Notes under the pieces: generated by a model | What the model saw: the letters and a program-made list of their open reading frames with translations, nothing else | Database searches by the model: none | What the model was told of the DNA's origin: nothing | Made by a program: the position numbers and the translations under genes | NCBI GenBank assembly: GCA_014529385.2 | Contig: CM043955.1 | Coordinates: 153,975,640 to 154,039,639 of the forward strand | DNA from: Adiantum capillus-veneris | Taxonomy: Eukaryota; Streptophyta; Polypodiopsida; Polypodiales; Pteridaceae | Length of the DNA stretch: 64,000 nt | Direction: 5' to 3' | Shown: in pieces, positions 29,956 through 39,629 of the stretch | Position numbering within the stretch: position 1 is the stretch's first letter | How the letters are laid out: every line of letters starts with the position of its first letter

Positions 29956-32317
29956 TAGTGCTCGGGCTGCTTTGAAACGTATCGGCGATGATCAAGCAAA
30001 CACAACTATATATTTAAGAAAGAGAGAGAAAGGGGGAGGGGGTGCTTGTTGCATTAATACCTTCTTACAAATCTGTCATGACAAATCAAAGTGAGATTAA
30101 TACTTGTTCAACATAGCTTGCGTAAATTTCACCACAACACATCACTAGAAAAGCCACCCCAATCACTGTCTTAAGGCCAGGGGAGTCCTCTCCACCCTGT
30201 CGCCCTCTTACAGTATGTGGGATTTATGGCTAGATTGATGACAACACCAGAGACAAGCTATCAAGAACTTTAAAAAAAACCAAGACACTTACGCATCATT
30301 GTTGTCCATTACTTCACGTTGTAAGGGAGACAAAATATCCAAGATTAGTCCAAATCCACCCTCCTTGATTCAGCGAATGTTGGGCTTACACTAGTAGGAG
30401 AAATGATAGATTTCCTACTCTCAATTGAATGATCACTCTCTCTCTTACAATGGCATAGATTTCCCTTGCTAATCCCCTATTACAACACATGCACATGCAT
30501 AAGACAATGAGCTTCCACTCAAGAGCTCCTTCTAGAGAGGTTGAGCTTGGCTTCTCAAGCTATAGCATAGTGCTCTTGCTTATGGCTTCCCTCTTTTATG
30601 CTAGCTACACCCTCCTTTTATAGCAATTTTGAAGGCTAGGGTTACTCCTCTAACCATGGTTGGGTTAGATTTTCAGCAATTTATCTAATTTCTTCTGCTT
30701 GGAATTATCAAGAAGTTGGTGGGGAAAGAGAGAGGAGAGAAATGGAGGTGATATGACTTTTCATAGTGGGTTAGTGTTAGTAGAGTTAGTATTAATTTAC
30801 AAATGGAATTGAATATTTACAATGGGAGTATCCATGTAGGATACAAATAAGGAAGAAAAAACTCTTAAGAGGTAAGAAAAGGTGGATTTCTTACAAGGTT
30901 GATGCTCCAAGTGTCTTGAGTAGGGCCAATTTTGACGCTTGTTGACGGTCCACTAGCTTTGACGGTACATTTTTTCTCCACTCTTGACCTTCCTTGAGAG
31001 ACAAGGTAATTGAAGCTGAGTAATCAACTACCATGATGTTTTCTTTTAAGAGAAGAGGCTGAATTTTGTGGTTTTTTGATAGATATGGGTAATTTGGAGG
31101 AGGAAAAAATGAGACTAGGTGGTCAATTTTGGAATGGAATTGTGTGTGGGAGGTATGAGTTCACCATGGTTTCTCTTATTCTTCAAGGTTGAGGAGAAGG
31201 TGAGTAGTGTGCAGAGAGGAGTGGTGAGAGAGATGGGGATGATGAGTGGAGAAGTGTGTGTGAAAGAGGAAAATGATAAAGTGGAAGAGAGAGTGTGGCT
31301 GCATAGCATGGAAAAACTGGGGTCCACTAAAAAACTCATAGCTCACAGCTGGTAGCTCCAAAAATCATGAAAAACTTTGAGGTGATTATTCAGATCATGA
31401 GCTACATTTTCTCTTTTGACCACCGCTCCAAATTCGGAGTGGAGATAGGTGCCAAAATTCTCACCAAAAAGCCTGTTTTTTATGCCTGCAAAAGTCTTTT
31501 AGTGGCCCCCTCCTTTGTTGAATTTGTACAATGCATCCAAGAGTGAGCCCCTCCTTTGTCATATTATAATACAAAGCATTCAAGTTGCCCTTGAATCATG
31601 CATGGAGGAGGATTATTGGTGAAATAAGAAATATATACATGGTGGGACTAGTGTATGGACTATTCATGGACTTTAGCTCAATGAGCACATGGTGTTAGAA
31701 TAATGAGTAAAAATAATAATAAAAATATGGAGGAGTTATGGATATGGAAAGATATTGGAATCATATGATATGGTCCCTCCTTGAATTATTTTGGGTGAAA
31801 GAGGAAAATGTATGCAAGTAAATAATATAATAAAAGTAACCAATGAGTAGAAATCAATTTTTTGTTTTCACGAGGGTGAGGGTGAAAATGTGGGAGTGAT
31901 TTGTATAAAGGAAAAATATGAGGTTAGAGTATGTACATATTGGCAAAAAAATAAAATTATGGTGTAAGAGGATGAAAGAAGGTGTACATAGGTTTAATAA
32001 AACACACACCTCAGTAGAAATATTTAAATAAAATATCAAAATAATTATAAAAAATCCCTATATTTAGGCCATATATACAATGAAATATTTACACCCAAAG
32101 AGGCCATAATATACTTTTATTTTTTTTTATTTTTTTTGGCTCACCTAGCTCAGTGACTAGCTAGCTGAGGGTTTTTAAGAAGATATGGGAAAAGTCCCGT
32201 GACTCACGCACGCCTATGTACAGTGAAATGGTAGAGATAGCCACAGTGTTTGGGTGATTTTGGTAGGGTGAGGTAACTCACTGTGGCAATTACAAAGAGC
32301 CGAAAAAACGGCTATCA
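29649..32317 (-). repeat. element A 3' LTR
   Basis: 2,669 bases; plus-strand ends TGAGGCGGTCC and CGGCTATCA. Near-identical to 39291-41990. Open frames such as 31115-31361 are non-coding shadows in AG-rich LTR sequence. Confidence 0.92.
29908..29957. repeat. (GA)n microsatellite with GATA interruptions
   Basis: Expanded in the other LTR (39550-39632), explaining most of the length difference between the two LTRs. Confidence 0.9.
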
Positions 32318-32334
32318 TTAGCCCTCCCCCTGGA
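32318..32334 (-). promoter_or_regulatory. element A polypurine tract
   Basis: Minus strand TCCAGGGGGAGGGCTAA immediately before TGATAGCC of the 3' LTR. It begins 12 bases after the gag-pol stop codon. Confidence 0.85.
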
Positions 32335-32345
32335 TGATGGTATAT

Positions 32346-35300
32346 TCATGTACCATCATAGAGCATCTTTTCCAAAGAGAGTGCTTCAGAGTCCTTGACA
32401 AGATCTTCATTGTTTAGCCCATCAGAATTTTGGCTGGAGTTACACTCATGCTTCATGTAACAATACTTACATAAGACAGCGGCCTTTGGACAGATCTTTG
32501 GTAGATCCTTTGGTAGAAGGCGACTCAAATAGGGCTTCAAGCGATACCCGTTTACTTTCCTGGAGTGCTCTTTACCATTCAAGTCCATAAGCTGATAGTA
32601 ACTTGAATTGAAAGCCTTCTTGACTATGTATGGCCCTTGCCATCTTGTTTCAAACTTGGCATCAAAACGATTGTCAAGTCGATTGTCATACCTTAGCACA
32701 AGCTCTCCTTCCTTGATGCCTTTGTCCTTCAATTTCTTGTCGTGCGTTTCTTTCGCTTGTGTGGCTTTCCTCTTGTAGCACTCATATGCTGCTTCTCTTT
32801 TCCACTCAAGCTCCACTAACGTAAGAAGTCGATCCATCCATACCTCTTGATCATCTTGTGCTCCTTTGCCATGAAGTCGCATTGTTGGAATGTTGAGCTC
32901 GATAGGCTGCAAAGCCTCTTGACCATAGACCAAGTGAAATGGTGTGAACTCCGTGGCTTCCCTATATGTGGTTCGATATGCCCACAAGGCACCATCCAAG
33001 AAGTCATCCCATAATTTTGTCTTGTTTTGCACCATCTTTCTAATGATTCCTGCAATGACACCATTAGCCTTCTCCACCAAACCATTTGACTGTGGGTAGT
33101 ATGGTGTGCTATGACGATGTAGAATGTGAAGCTCTTCACAAACTTCTGTGAGCAAGCCCTTCCTAAACCCTGGACCATTATCAGAAACAATCTCCAAAGG
33201 TGTGCCAAATCTGCAACAAATGTGAGTGTACACAAACTTGCTAACTGTCCTCTCATTCACTCTTGCCACACTTTGAGCTTCCACCCACCTAGTCATATAG
33301 TCTACAGCCACTAGAATGTAGAGTTTACCATTTTTTGTCCTAGGCAGAGGACCCATAGCATCAATGCCCCACTTTTCAAAGGGTCCATTTGCAAGCACTA
33401 TTTGCCTCGGGCCATGCACCAACATTCTATTTCCATTTATCTGACAATTGTGACAGCTTTTACACCAATGTTGAACATCCACATGCAAGCTTGGCCAAAC
33501 ATACCCCGAAAACAAAATCTTCTTCACAGTTAATTCTTGGGCAAAATGACCACCACATGCCTCTTCATGCAAACCTTTTAGAATGGCTGGAATTTCCTTG
33601 ATAGTTGGTACTCGTCTGCACACTTGATCCTTCCCTCTTTGATAGAGGGAGCCTTCTAGGAAGAGATATACGCTTGCCTTCTTCATGAGTCTCCTCTTCT
33701 GAGCTTTTGTGAAGTCTGGTGGAAACTCACCCTCCAAAATGTAGCCAATGATGGGAGCCAATGACTCCAATCCCTGGTACCTCGGTTGCTTCACAGCAGC
33801 CGCCACCATGATGACCTGCACTTCTTTCTTTACACATGCAACGGCTTGTTGTGCAAGTAAATCAGCATCTTCATTCTGTTTCCTAGGAATATGATATAGT
33901 TGCACTTCTTCAAATTGATTAAACAATCTACGAATGGCATGAACTTTTGTCCGTAAGCTCTCATTCTTGCATGCCCAAATGCCTAAAATCTGTTTAACAA
34001 TGAGAAGTGCATCTCCCTTTACCATGAGGCGTTGTATCCCTTGGCCAATGCACATGTTCAAACCTTGAAGTAGAGTGTCATATTCTGCTTCATTGTTGCT
34101 AGCTGAACTTGGTAGATTGAACTTCTCTTTCATGACCACCTCTCCACTTGGGTTGAGCAACACTAGCCCTCCCCCTGCTTTTCCTGTGGCTCGACGAAAA
34201 GCTCCATCAAAGAACAAAGTAAAAGCATTAGGAATACTTTTTGGTGGTGGCAATGGTAGGGTCTTTACTTCAGGCACCTTAATCTCCTTTTCGTGCACCC
34301 TATAAGTGAGAATCCCTGCCAATTGTGCACGCGCACTATCTTCTACCTTGAAAGAGTATTGAAACTCTTGCAACTCCATAATCCACTTTGAGATCCTAGT
34401 ACTAAGATTCATTTGAGATGACACCCAAGGGAACAAATTTTCTGCAGTGAGAATTACAAAAGGTTTTGGTAGCAGGTAGGATCTAAACTTTCTCACCGCA
34501 AACATGAGAGAAAGCATCATGAGTTCTGCTTCTGTGTAGTCTCTCTCCAAAGCATTCATGACCCTACTAGCAAAGTAGATGGGTCGCATCCTTGTACTGT
34601 GGGGATCTTGTTGTAGCAACACAGCACCAATTGTTTCTTTCCCAGCATTAGAGCTAACAAAGAATGTGTACTCCCAACAAGGAGGCATGAGTGTTGGTAG
34701 CTCTGACAAAATGACTTTAATTTTACAAAAGTACTCTTCAAGCTCATCAGACCATGCAAATTCTACTTGTTGTGTCAACTTTTGCAAAGGGTGAAGTAAC
34801 TCCGAGGCTAAGTGAATGAAGCGTGACATATACTTCACCTTTTGAATGAATGAGATGACCTCCTTAAGACTCTTGGGTGATGGTAGCTCAATAAGAGCCT
34901 TTGCCTTCGAAGGATCCACTTCAATGCCTTTGTAAGAAACTTTATGACCAAGCAAGATTACTTCATCCTCACCTATATGGCACTTGTCGGGGTTGAGTTG
35001 ACCTCCCATGTCGTAGAGCTTCTTTAAACCTTCTTCTACCCTTTGTAGATGCAATGACTTTGAGCTATAAATACAGAAATCATCAATGAACACCCTAATT
35101 GACTTTCCAAAGAATGCTTGAAACACCATATTCATGAAACGTTGGAATGTTGCAGGAGCATTTGTCAGACCAAATGGCATGACTCTAAAAGCATAACAAC
35201 CCCAAGGAGTGATAAAGGTTGTTTTCAATTGATCCTCCAGTGCAATCCCTATTTGAAAGTAACCTGAGTAACCATCGCACACAGTGTACTTCTCATGACC

Positions 35301-37106
35301 AGTTACCTCATTTAGTATCTCATCCTGGAATGGGAGGGGAAAGTGATCTCTCTTTGTTGCCTCATTGAGGGGACGGTAATCCACACACACCCTCCACTTG
35401 CCGTTCTTCTTAGGAGTGACAACAACAGGAGAGACCCACTCCGAATTCTCCACTGGATAAATGAACCCTGCTGCTAGAAGCTTTCTTACCTCCTTGAGTA
35501 AAGCCTGCTCCTTGATGACTCCTAGCCTTCGTAGCTTCTGAGCCTTAGGTGTGGCCTCTGGCTTCAACTCAATTTTGTGTTGAACAGCATCTACTCCACG
35601 CACATCGGTGTAGTCTTTAGCAAAAAGCCTAGGAAACTTCCTTAGCACACATTTGAACTCCTCTCTTTCATCCTTTGTAAGTGTTGTTGATAGCATACCT
35701 TCCAGCATCCCTTCATCTTGATATTCACCTTCGTTCTCTTGAGGACCTACCTCCTCCAAGCCTTGACAAGAGGTCTCTTGGTTGCTTGGCTTAAACCTTA
35801 CCCCCATGACTTCGATGGAAGACTCCTCTTCAGTAATGCTACCGCTACTTTCTTCTTCTGAAGTGCTATCGGTCCAACCTTCTTCCGTCTCACTTTGAGA
35901 TGATTCTTCATGGAGATCCTCTTGGCGTTGCTCCTTCATGTCAAAGACAACCTTCTTGTGATTGTCATTCCTGCAAATTAGCTTTCCACTCTCCCAATCC
36001 TGCAAAGCTCGCATTTTCATTAGCCATGGTCTTCCTAGGATAAATGGGTAACCATTTACCTTGGTAGACATGACATAGAAATCCACTGCCTTCTTAATGC
36101 CAAAGGCCTCCACAAAAACATTTTTACAAATGCCTACGCACCTAGCCTTGCTATTGTTTGCCATCTTGACCCTAATTTCAGGTGTCTCATGGATGTGCAT
36201 GCCTAGTTTTTGCATGAGTCCCTCTGTCATGATGCAAATTTGTGCACCCCCATCCACTAGACCTTTCCTAACCAATCTCCCTTTGATGTAACAGTCTAGC
36301 ACCGGTGTAATGTCCTCATTCATTTCAGCTTGTGCAATTTTTACAACAGGCACACTCTCTTTTACCTTTCTCCTAGTGCTAACTGCCCTTGTTAAATCCC
36401 TCCTAACTTGTGGACATAATGCAAGAAATTGAGGCCATGAAATATCAGGACCCTTACCTCTCATGTCTTCCAACAAGTTGTACGGAGCCATACCATGTCC
36501 AAGAGGGAAGTCTTGGAGGTTGATACGACGTCGAGTCCTCTTGGTTTCCTTGGTTCCCTTTGCCTTCTTGCCTTGTCCCCTGTCACTCTGTGATGTGACT
36601 CCTTCTTTCTCTTTACCTTTTCCTCGGCCACGCTTAATTCCATTGGCTTCCATGTCAACCTCATTTGAATTTGTCACCTCTACCACATGCACATTTGGAT
36701 CTGGCAAAGGTGGAACTCCTTCTACCCCGTGTGGAGGTGGTCTTGGTCCATTTGGCCTTTGTAGAAGCCTTGGTTGTTGACCAGTTCCTTCACCTGCATT
36801 CATCACTGGGTAATTCAAGTTAGGTCTCCCTGGCTCCCCACGGGGCCAAGGACAATTATACATCCCATGTCCAGACTCTCCGCAATTCCAACATTGCAAG
36901 ACTCTCCTAGGTCGTGGATCTCGCTCTTCAGACTTCTTTGCTTGTCCCTTTGGACCTACAGCTTGTGCAAGGTGAATTGACAGGCTGCTTAAAGATTCGT
37001 TTAACTTCTCAATTACTTCCGCCGTTACCTCAGGAAGCTCCCTCGATGTTGATGCTTGTGACTTACCTTTGGGTCTAAGACCTTCTATTGGAACCTCTCC
37101 CCTTAA
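32346..37106 (-). CDS. element A pol polyprotein (zinc knuckle, protease, RT, dual RNase H, integrase)
   Basis: Same frame as gag, separated by one TGA. Order: zinc knuckle CWNCGESGHGMYNC; protease GLVDGGAQICIM and FILGRPWL (DGG variant); RT SEWVSPVVVTPKKNGKWRVC, YAFRVMPFGLTNAPATFQRF and FIDDFCIYSS; a first RNase H lacking key acids (FFVSSNAGKETIGAVL, ILTAENLF); a second RNase H with intact residues (LFFDGAFRRATGKAGG, NNEAEYDTLLQG, VKGDALLIV, NEDADLLAQQ); integrase HHCC (GGHFAQE, CKSCHNCQ) and catalytic D, D, E (WGIDAMGPL, VSDNGPGF, NGLVEKANG); C-terminal domain TRWQGPYIVKKAF. Ends 12 bases before the polypurine tract. Confidence 0.92.
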   Translation of the reverse strand, partial: LRGEVPIEGLRPKGKSQASTSRELPEVTAEVIEKLNESLSSLSIHLAQAVGPKGQAKKSEERDPRPRRVLQCWNCGESGHGMYNCPWPRGEPGRPNLNYPVMNAGEGTGQQPRLLQRPNGPRPPPHGVEGVPPLPDPNVHVVEVTNSNEVDMEANGIKRGRGKGKEKEGVTSQSDRGQGKKAKGTKETKRTRRRINLQDFPLGHGMAPYNLLEDMRGKGPDISWPQFLALCPQVRRDLTRAVSTRRKVKESVPVVKIAQAEMNEDITPVLDCYIKGRLVRKGLVDGGAQICIMTEGLMQKLGMHIHETPEIRVKMANNSKARCVGICKNVFVEAFGIKKAVDFYVMSTKVNGYPFILGRPWLMKMRALQDWESGKLICRNDNHKKVVFDMKEQRQEDLHEESSQSETEEGWTDSTSEEESSGSITEEESSIEVMGVRFKPSNQETSCQGLEEVGPQENEGEYQDEGMLEGMLSTTLTKDEREEFKCVLRKFPRLFAKDYTDVRGVDAVQHKIELKPEATPKAQKLRRLGVIKEQALLKEVRKLLAAGFIYPVENSEWVSPVVVTPKKNGKWRVCVDYRPLNEATKRDHFPLPFQDEILNEVTGHEKYTVCDGYSGYFQIGIALEDQLKTTFITPWGCYAFRVMPFGLTNAPATFQRFMNMVFQAFFGKSIRVFIDDFCIYSSKSLHLQRVEEGLKKLYDMGGQLNPDKCHIGEDEVILLGHKVSYKGIEVDPSKAKALIELPSPKSLKEVISFIQKVKYMSRFIHLASELLHPLQKLTQQVEFAWSDELEEYFCKIKVILSELPTLMPPCWEYTFFVSSNAGKETIGAVLLQQDPHSTRMRPIYFASRVMNALERDYTEAELMMLSLMFAVRKFRSYLLPKPFVILTAENLFPWVSSQMNLSTRISKWIMELQEFQYSFKVEDSARAQLAGILTYRVHEKEIKVPEVKTLPLPPPKSIPNAFTLFFDGAFRRATGKAGGGLVLLNPSGEVVMKEKFNLPSSASNNEAEYDTLLQGLNMCIGQGIQRLMVKGDALLIVKQILGIWACKNESLRTKVHAIRRLFNQFEEVQLYHIPRKQNEDADLLAQQAVACVKKEVQVIMVAAAVKQPRYQGLESLAPIIGYILEGEFPPDFTKAQKRRLMKKASVYLFLEGSLYQRGKDQVCRRVPTIKEIPAILKGLHEEACGGHFAQELTVKKILFSGYVWPSLHVDVQHWCKSCHNCQINGNRMLVHGPRQIVLANGPFEKWGIDAMGPLPRTKNGKLYILVAVDYMTRWVEAQSVARVNERTVSKFVYTHICCRFGTPLEIVSDNGPGFRKGLLTEVCEELHILHRHSTPYYPQSNGLVEKANGVIAGIIRKMVQNKTKLWDDFLDGALWAYRTTYREATEFTPFHLVYGQEALQPIELNIPTMRLHGKGAQDDQEVWMDRLLTLVELEWKREAAYECYKRKATQAKETHDKKLKDKGIKEGELVLRYDNRLDNRFDAKFETRWQGPYIVKKAFNSSYYQLMDLNGKEHSRKVNGYRLKPYLSRLLPKDLPKICPKAAVLCKYCYMKHECNSSQNSDGLNNEDLVKDSEALSLEKMLYDGT

Positions 37107-37628
37107 TCACTTGAGTTTCCTATACTTCTCAGCAGCCCTAGTTTCAGCTGCATCAAAAGTAGCAGGTGCACCCGCCTCAACTTTTACCTTAAGGTCAGGA
37201 AAGAGTCCGGCTATGAACCTCTCCTTCTTTAAAAATTCTGCACCATCACCAGGGTTAGTAACATTTCGTATCCATAGAGCCCAAAGACGTAGAAACTCTT
37301 GCTTGTACAAGTAGTAGTCATCTAAGTCTTTTTGCTTATGAGAAACAATGTCTTGCCATAGTTTTTGAGTGTTTTGGGGATCAAAGAAGTATCTCTTAAA
37401 ACGATTCAAAACTTCTGTGTAATTCCCCTTAACTTCCTCAGGCAAAGAGTCAAACCAAGTACTAGCATCTTTCCTAAGGACCACCTCAAACATTTCTACA
37501 CGTTCTTGATCGGTTACTATCCTCTTGATACGGCAAGACATCTTGAAATTTGCTAAAAATAATTTTGCATCCTCTCCAGGCTCTCCAAAGAAAAGAGGAT
37601 ATCCAGACATTTGGCGTTGGCTCTCCAT
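37107..37628 (-). CDS. element A gag capsid region
   Basis: True ATG at 37628 (MESQRQMSGYPLFFGEPGED). Gag core motifs are KLFLANFKMSC, ASTWFDSLPEEVK, FLRLWALWIRNV and ERFIAGLFPDLKVKVEAGAP. It ends KYRKLK-TGA; element B has TGT (Cys) at that codon, and the same frame continues through the zinc knuckle into pol. Thus gag-pol is a single 1,761-codon frame with one UGA, either a mutation or a read-through site. Confidence 0.88.
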   Translation of the reverse strand: MESQRQMSGYPLFFGEPGEDAKLFLANFKMSCRIKRIVTDQERVEMFEVVLRKDASTWFDSLPEEVKGNYTEVLNRFKRYFFDPQNTQKLWQDIVSHKQKDLDDYYLYKQEFLRLWALWIRNVTNPGDGAEFLKKERFIAGLFPDLKVKVEAGAPATFDAAETRAAEKYRKLK

Positions 37629-37677
37629 TATTATGAAAGATTACAATACGAGTTACAATAAGGGATACAATAGAGAT

Positions 37678-38136
37678 CTAGAACCACTCGCCTGCAAATG
37701 AAGAAGTGAGAAAATACCACTCTAGGTTTCCTTCTTCAGCTATCCAAGCTTCAATAAGGTCTCGATTTGTTTGATCAAAACAAAAGGGTAGACTATTGAT
37801 GAGCTCTAAGAAGGGTTGAAATTCTTCAAAGCTAAGGCGATAAACAAAAATCTCTAGAACTTCCTTTTCTGGATCCAAAAGAGCAACCACGTCCCAAGTG
37901 ATAAATTGCACTTGCTCTACAATTCCCAATGCACAAGCGGTTTGTATAAAAACTAGATCTTCATGCTCGTCGAAGGCCGTGAGAAAGTAGCAATTGACTA
38001 GGAGCTCCTTTCCTTCGAGTTCCACACAGTCGGAGTGAGGCAACCTTCTCACAATTTCATAAAGAACATCCTCATCAAGTCCAATCAAGTTTGCAAGATT
38101 TAAAGACTCCACTTGTGCTACAAAATTCCTGGACAA
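37678..38136 (-). CDS. element A accessory ORF, long type, copy 2
   Basis: About 150 residues upstream of gag on the coding strand. Landmarks: LANLIGLDEDVLYEIVRRLP, LVFIQTACALGIVEQVQF and LSFEEFQPFLELINSLPFCF. Clearly paralogous to the next ORF. There is no ATG: the frame opens after TGA, with TTG at 38136 as the first near-start, so expression would need splicing, a non-AUG start or frameshifting. Ogre-type elements carry an ORF upstream of gag; no known domain was recognised here. Confidence 0.55.
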   Translation of the reverse strand: MSRNFVAQVESLNLANLIGLDEDVLYEIVRRLPHSDCVELEGKELLVNCYFLTAFDEHEDLVFIQTACALGIVEQVQFITWDVVALLDPEKEVLEIFVYRLSFEEFQPFLELINSLPFCFDQTNRDLIEAWIAEEGNLEWYFLTSSFAGEWF

Positions 38137-38182
38137 AAACTCCTTAGGATTATGGTTAAATCATTCAAAAGCATAAAGAGAT

Positions 38183-38640
38183 TTACAATGTCTCTATGAA
38201 CAAAGTGTCATAGAAAGTAGAGAAGGATGAGAATTTATACAAATTTGCAATCTTCTCTATGCTCTCTTTATTAAGACAAGCTCTGAATAGCTCCCTATCT
38301 CCTTTGTTGAAAGCGAAAGGAAGACTATTAATAAGATGCAAATGAGGGAAAAATTCACCAAATGTGAGTCTATGAAGCATGAACTCTGGCCGCAAGTTTT
38401 CTGAAGAGTCTTCCTCAATGGTGAAATGCACTCGCCAAACGCCAAATTTCACTCTATTTACCAATCTTAGGGCACACACTAGTTGGATGAATGCGCGGTC
38501 TTCCTTAGTGACCAACAACAAGAGGAAAATGGAATCAACGCGTAGGACCTTCCGTCTTAACTTCACCACCCTCTTGTTATGAGGGAGACGCCTTACTACT
38601 TGCTCCTACAACTCAATTGGTAATAGAGCTAGATCTCTAA
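38183..38640 (-). CDS. element A accessory ORF, long type, copy 1
   Basis: Paralogue of 37678-38136: QVVRRLPHNKR, AFIQLVCALRLVNRVKFGVW and LTFGEFFPHLHLINSLPFAF align with the same blocks. The upstream part (LALLPIEL) is cut by TAG at about 38607; the main open part is 38569-38183 and starts at GTG. Tandem duplication of one ancestral domain is the simplest reading. Absent from element B. Confidence 0.55.
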
Positions 38641-38763
38641 GGATTGAACTTTCACTGCACACACATTCCCAGTTAGAACAAATGATCGTTTTTTTGTTTC
38701 TTGTAACAACTTGGACAAAGAAAAAACAAACATACACACTACTTTGCCGGGCTGCACTTCATT

Positions 38764-38982
38764 TTAAAATAAAATGAACACATGTACATCAAAAGAAGTG
38801 TGGTAGTTGATGAGAGGTAGAATGACAGGGTTTGGTGATGCAAGAATTTCTCCTGCTCTTTGGGCACCAAACATGAACACCATTCGTTGTTGAAAATGGA
38901 TCTTTCTACTAATTGCAACGTTTATTCTAATGTGTGGAGTAAAATGAAAGGGAAAAACCTCTATTCCTGGGCCATTATCCAT
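38764..38982 (-). CDS. element A accessory ORF, short type, copy 2
   Basis: ATG at 38982; 72 residues. The C-terminus NPVILPLINYHTSFDVHVF matches the short ORF at 39004-39216. Paralogous remnant in element B near 24,900-25,090. Function unknown; no signal peptide or membrane helix is obvious. Confidence 0.5.
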   Translation of the reverse strand: MDNGPGIEVFPFHFTPHIRINVAISRKIHFQQRMVFMFGAQRAGEILASPNPVILPLINYHTSFDVHVFILF

Positions 38983-39003
38983 GGCCTATGCATGTCCTAA
39001 TTC

Positions 39004-39216
39004 TTAAAACAAAACAAAAATATAGACGTCCAAACTAAGGTCGTACCTAATGAGAGGCAAAATAAAAGGATTTACTGAAGCGTTTATCTCGGCCAACCTA
39101 AGAGGACCTAAAATTCTACGAATGACACGTTGAAATTGCAACTTAGTACTAACAATTATGTGTACCTTTTGCCTTGCAATGGGAATGAAGGGATCATACA
39201 AATCTTCGTGATTCAT
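39004..39216 (-). CDS. element A accessory ORF, short type, copy 1
   Basis: ATG at 39216; 70 residues: YDPFIPIARQKVHIIVSTKL and NPFILPLIRYDLSLDVYIF. It lies 55 bases inside the primer-binding site, so it is the first ORF of the genomic RNA. Forms a tandem pair with 38764-38982; the two align over about 60 residues. Confidence 0.5.
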   Translation of the reverse strand: MNHEDLYDPFIPIARQKVHIIVSTKLQFQRVIRRILGPLRLAEINASVNPFILPLIRYDLSLDVYIFVLF

Positions 39217-39269
39217 GCAAACTACTTGACTATGCTAAAGGTTGATTCTACACAAAAATACACAAGCCG

Positions 39270-39287
39270 TCCTCAGTGGGGGCACCA
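39270..39287 (-). promoter_or_regulatory. element A primer-binding site
   Basis: Minus strand TGGTGCCCCCACTGAGGA, three bases inside the 5' LTR. tRNA identity not certain. Confidence 0.7.
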
Positions 39288-39290
39288 ATT

Positions 39291-39551
39291 TGAGGCGGTC
39301 CGGGGCGGGCATTAAGAAGAGTGGCCTCTAAACACCCTTCAAGGCTCCCGTGCTGCTCAATGGGGCTGGGGCACAACACAACACAAACCAAAACAACAAA
39401 CCCACCGCCAAATCTCAACTACGCAAGGGGCACCACCTAGTTTAAGAGCGAACTAGGACGCAAAAGAGGAGAATCGTTAGAGCAACCCACAAACAAGCAA
39501 GGAATTACACTAACCCTAACACCAATGGAATACTCTCACACACTAAAACAC

Positions 39552-39629
<78 letters not shown>

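Noticed and set aside
31115..31361. ORFs on both strands, repeated at 40789-41035
   Set aside because: They lie inside the two element A LTRs and are conserved only because the LTRs are near-identical.
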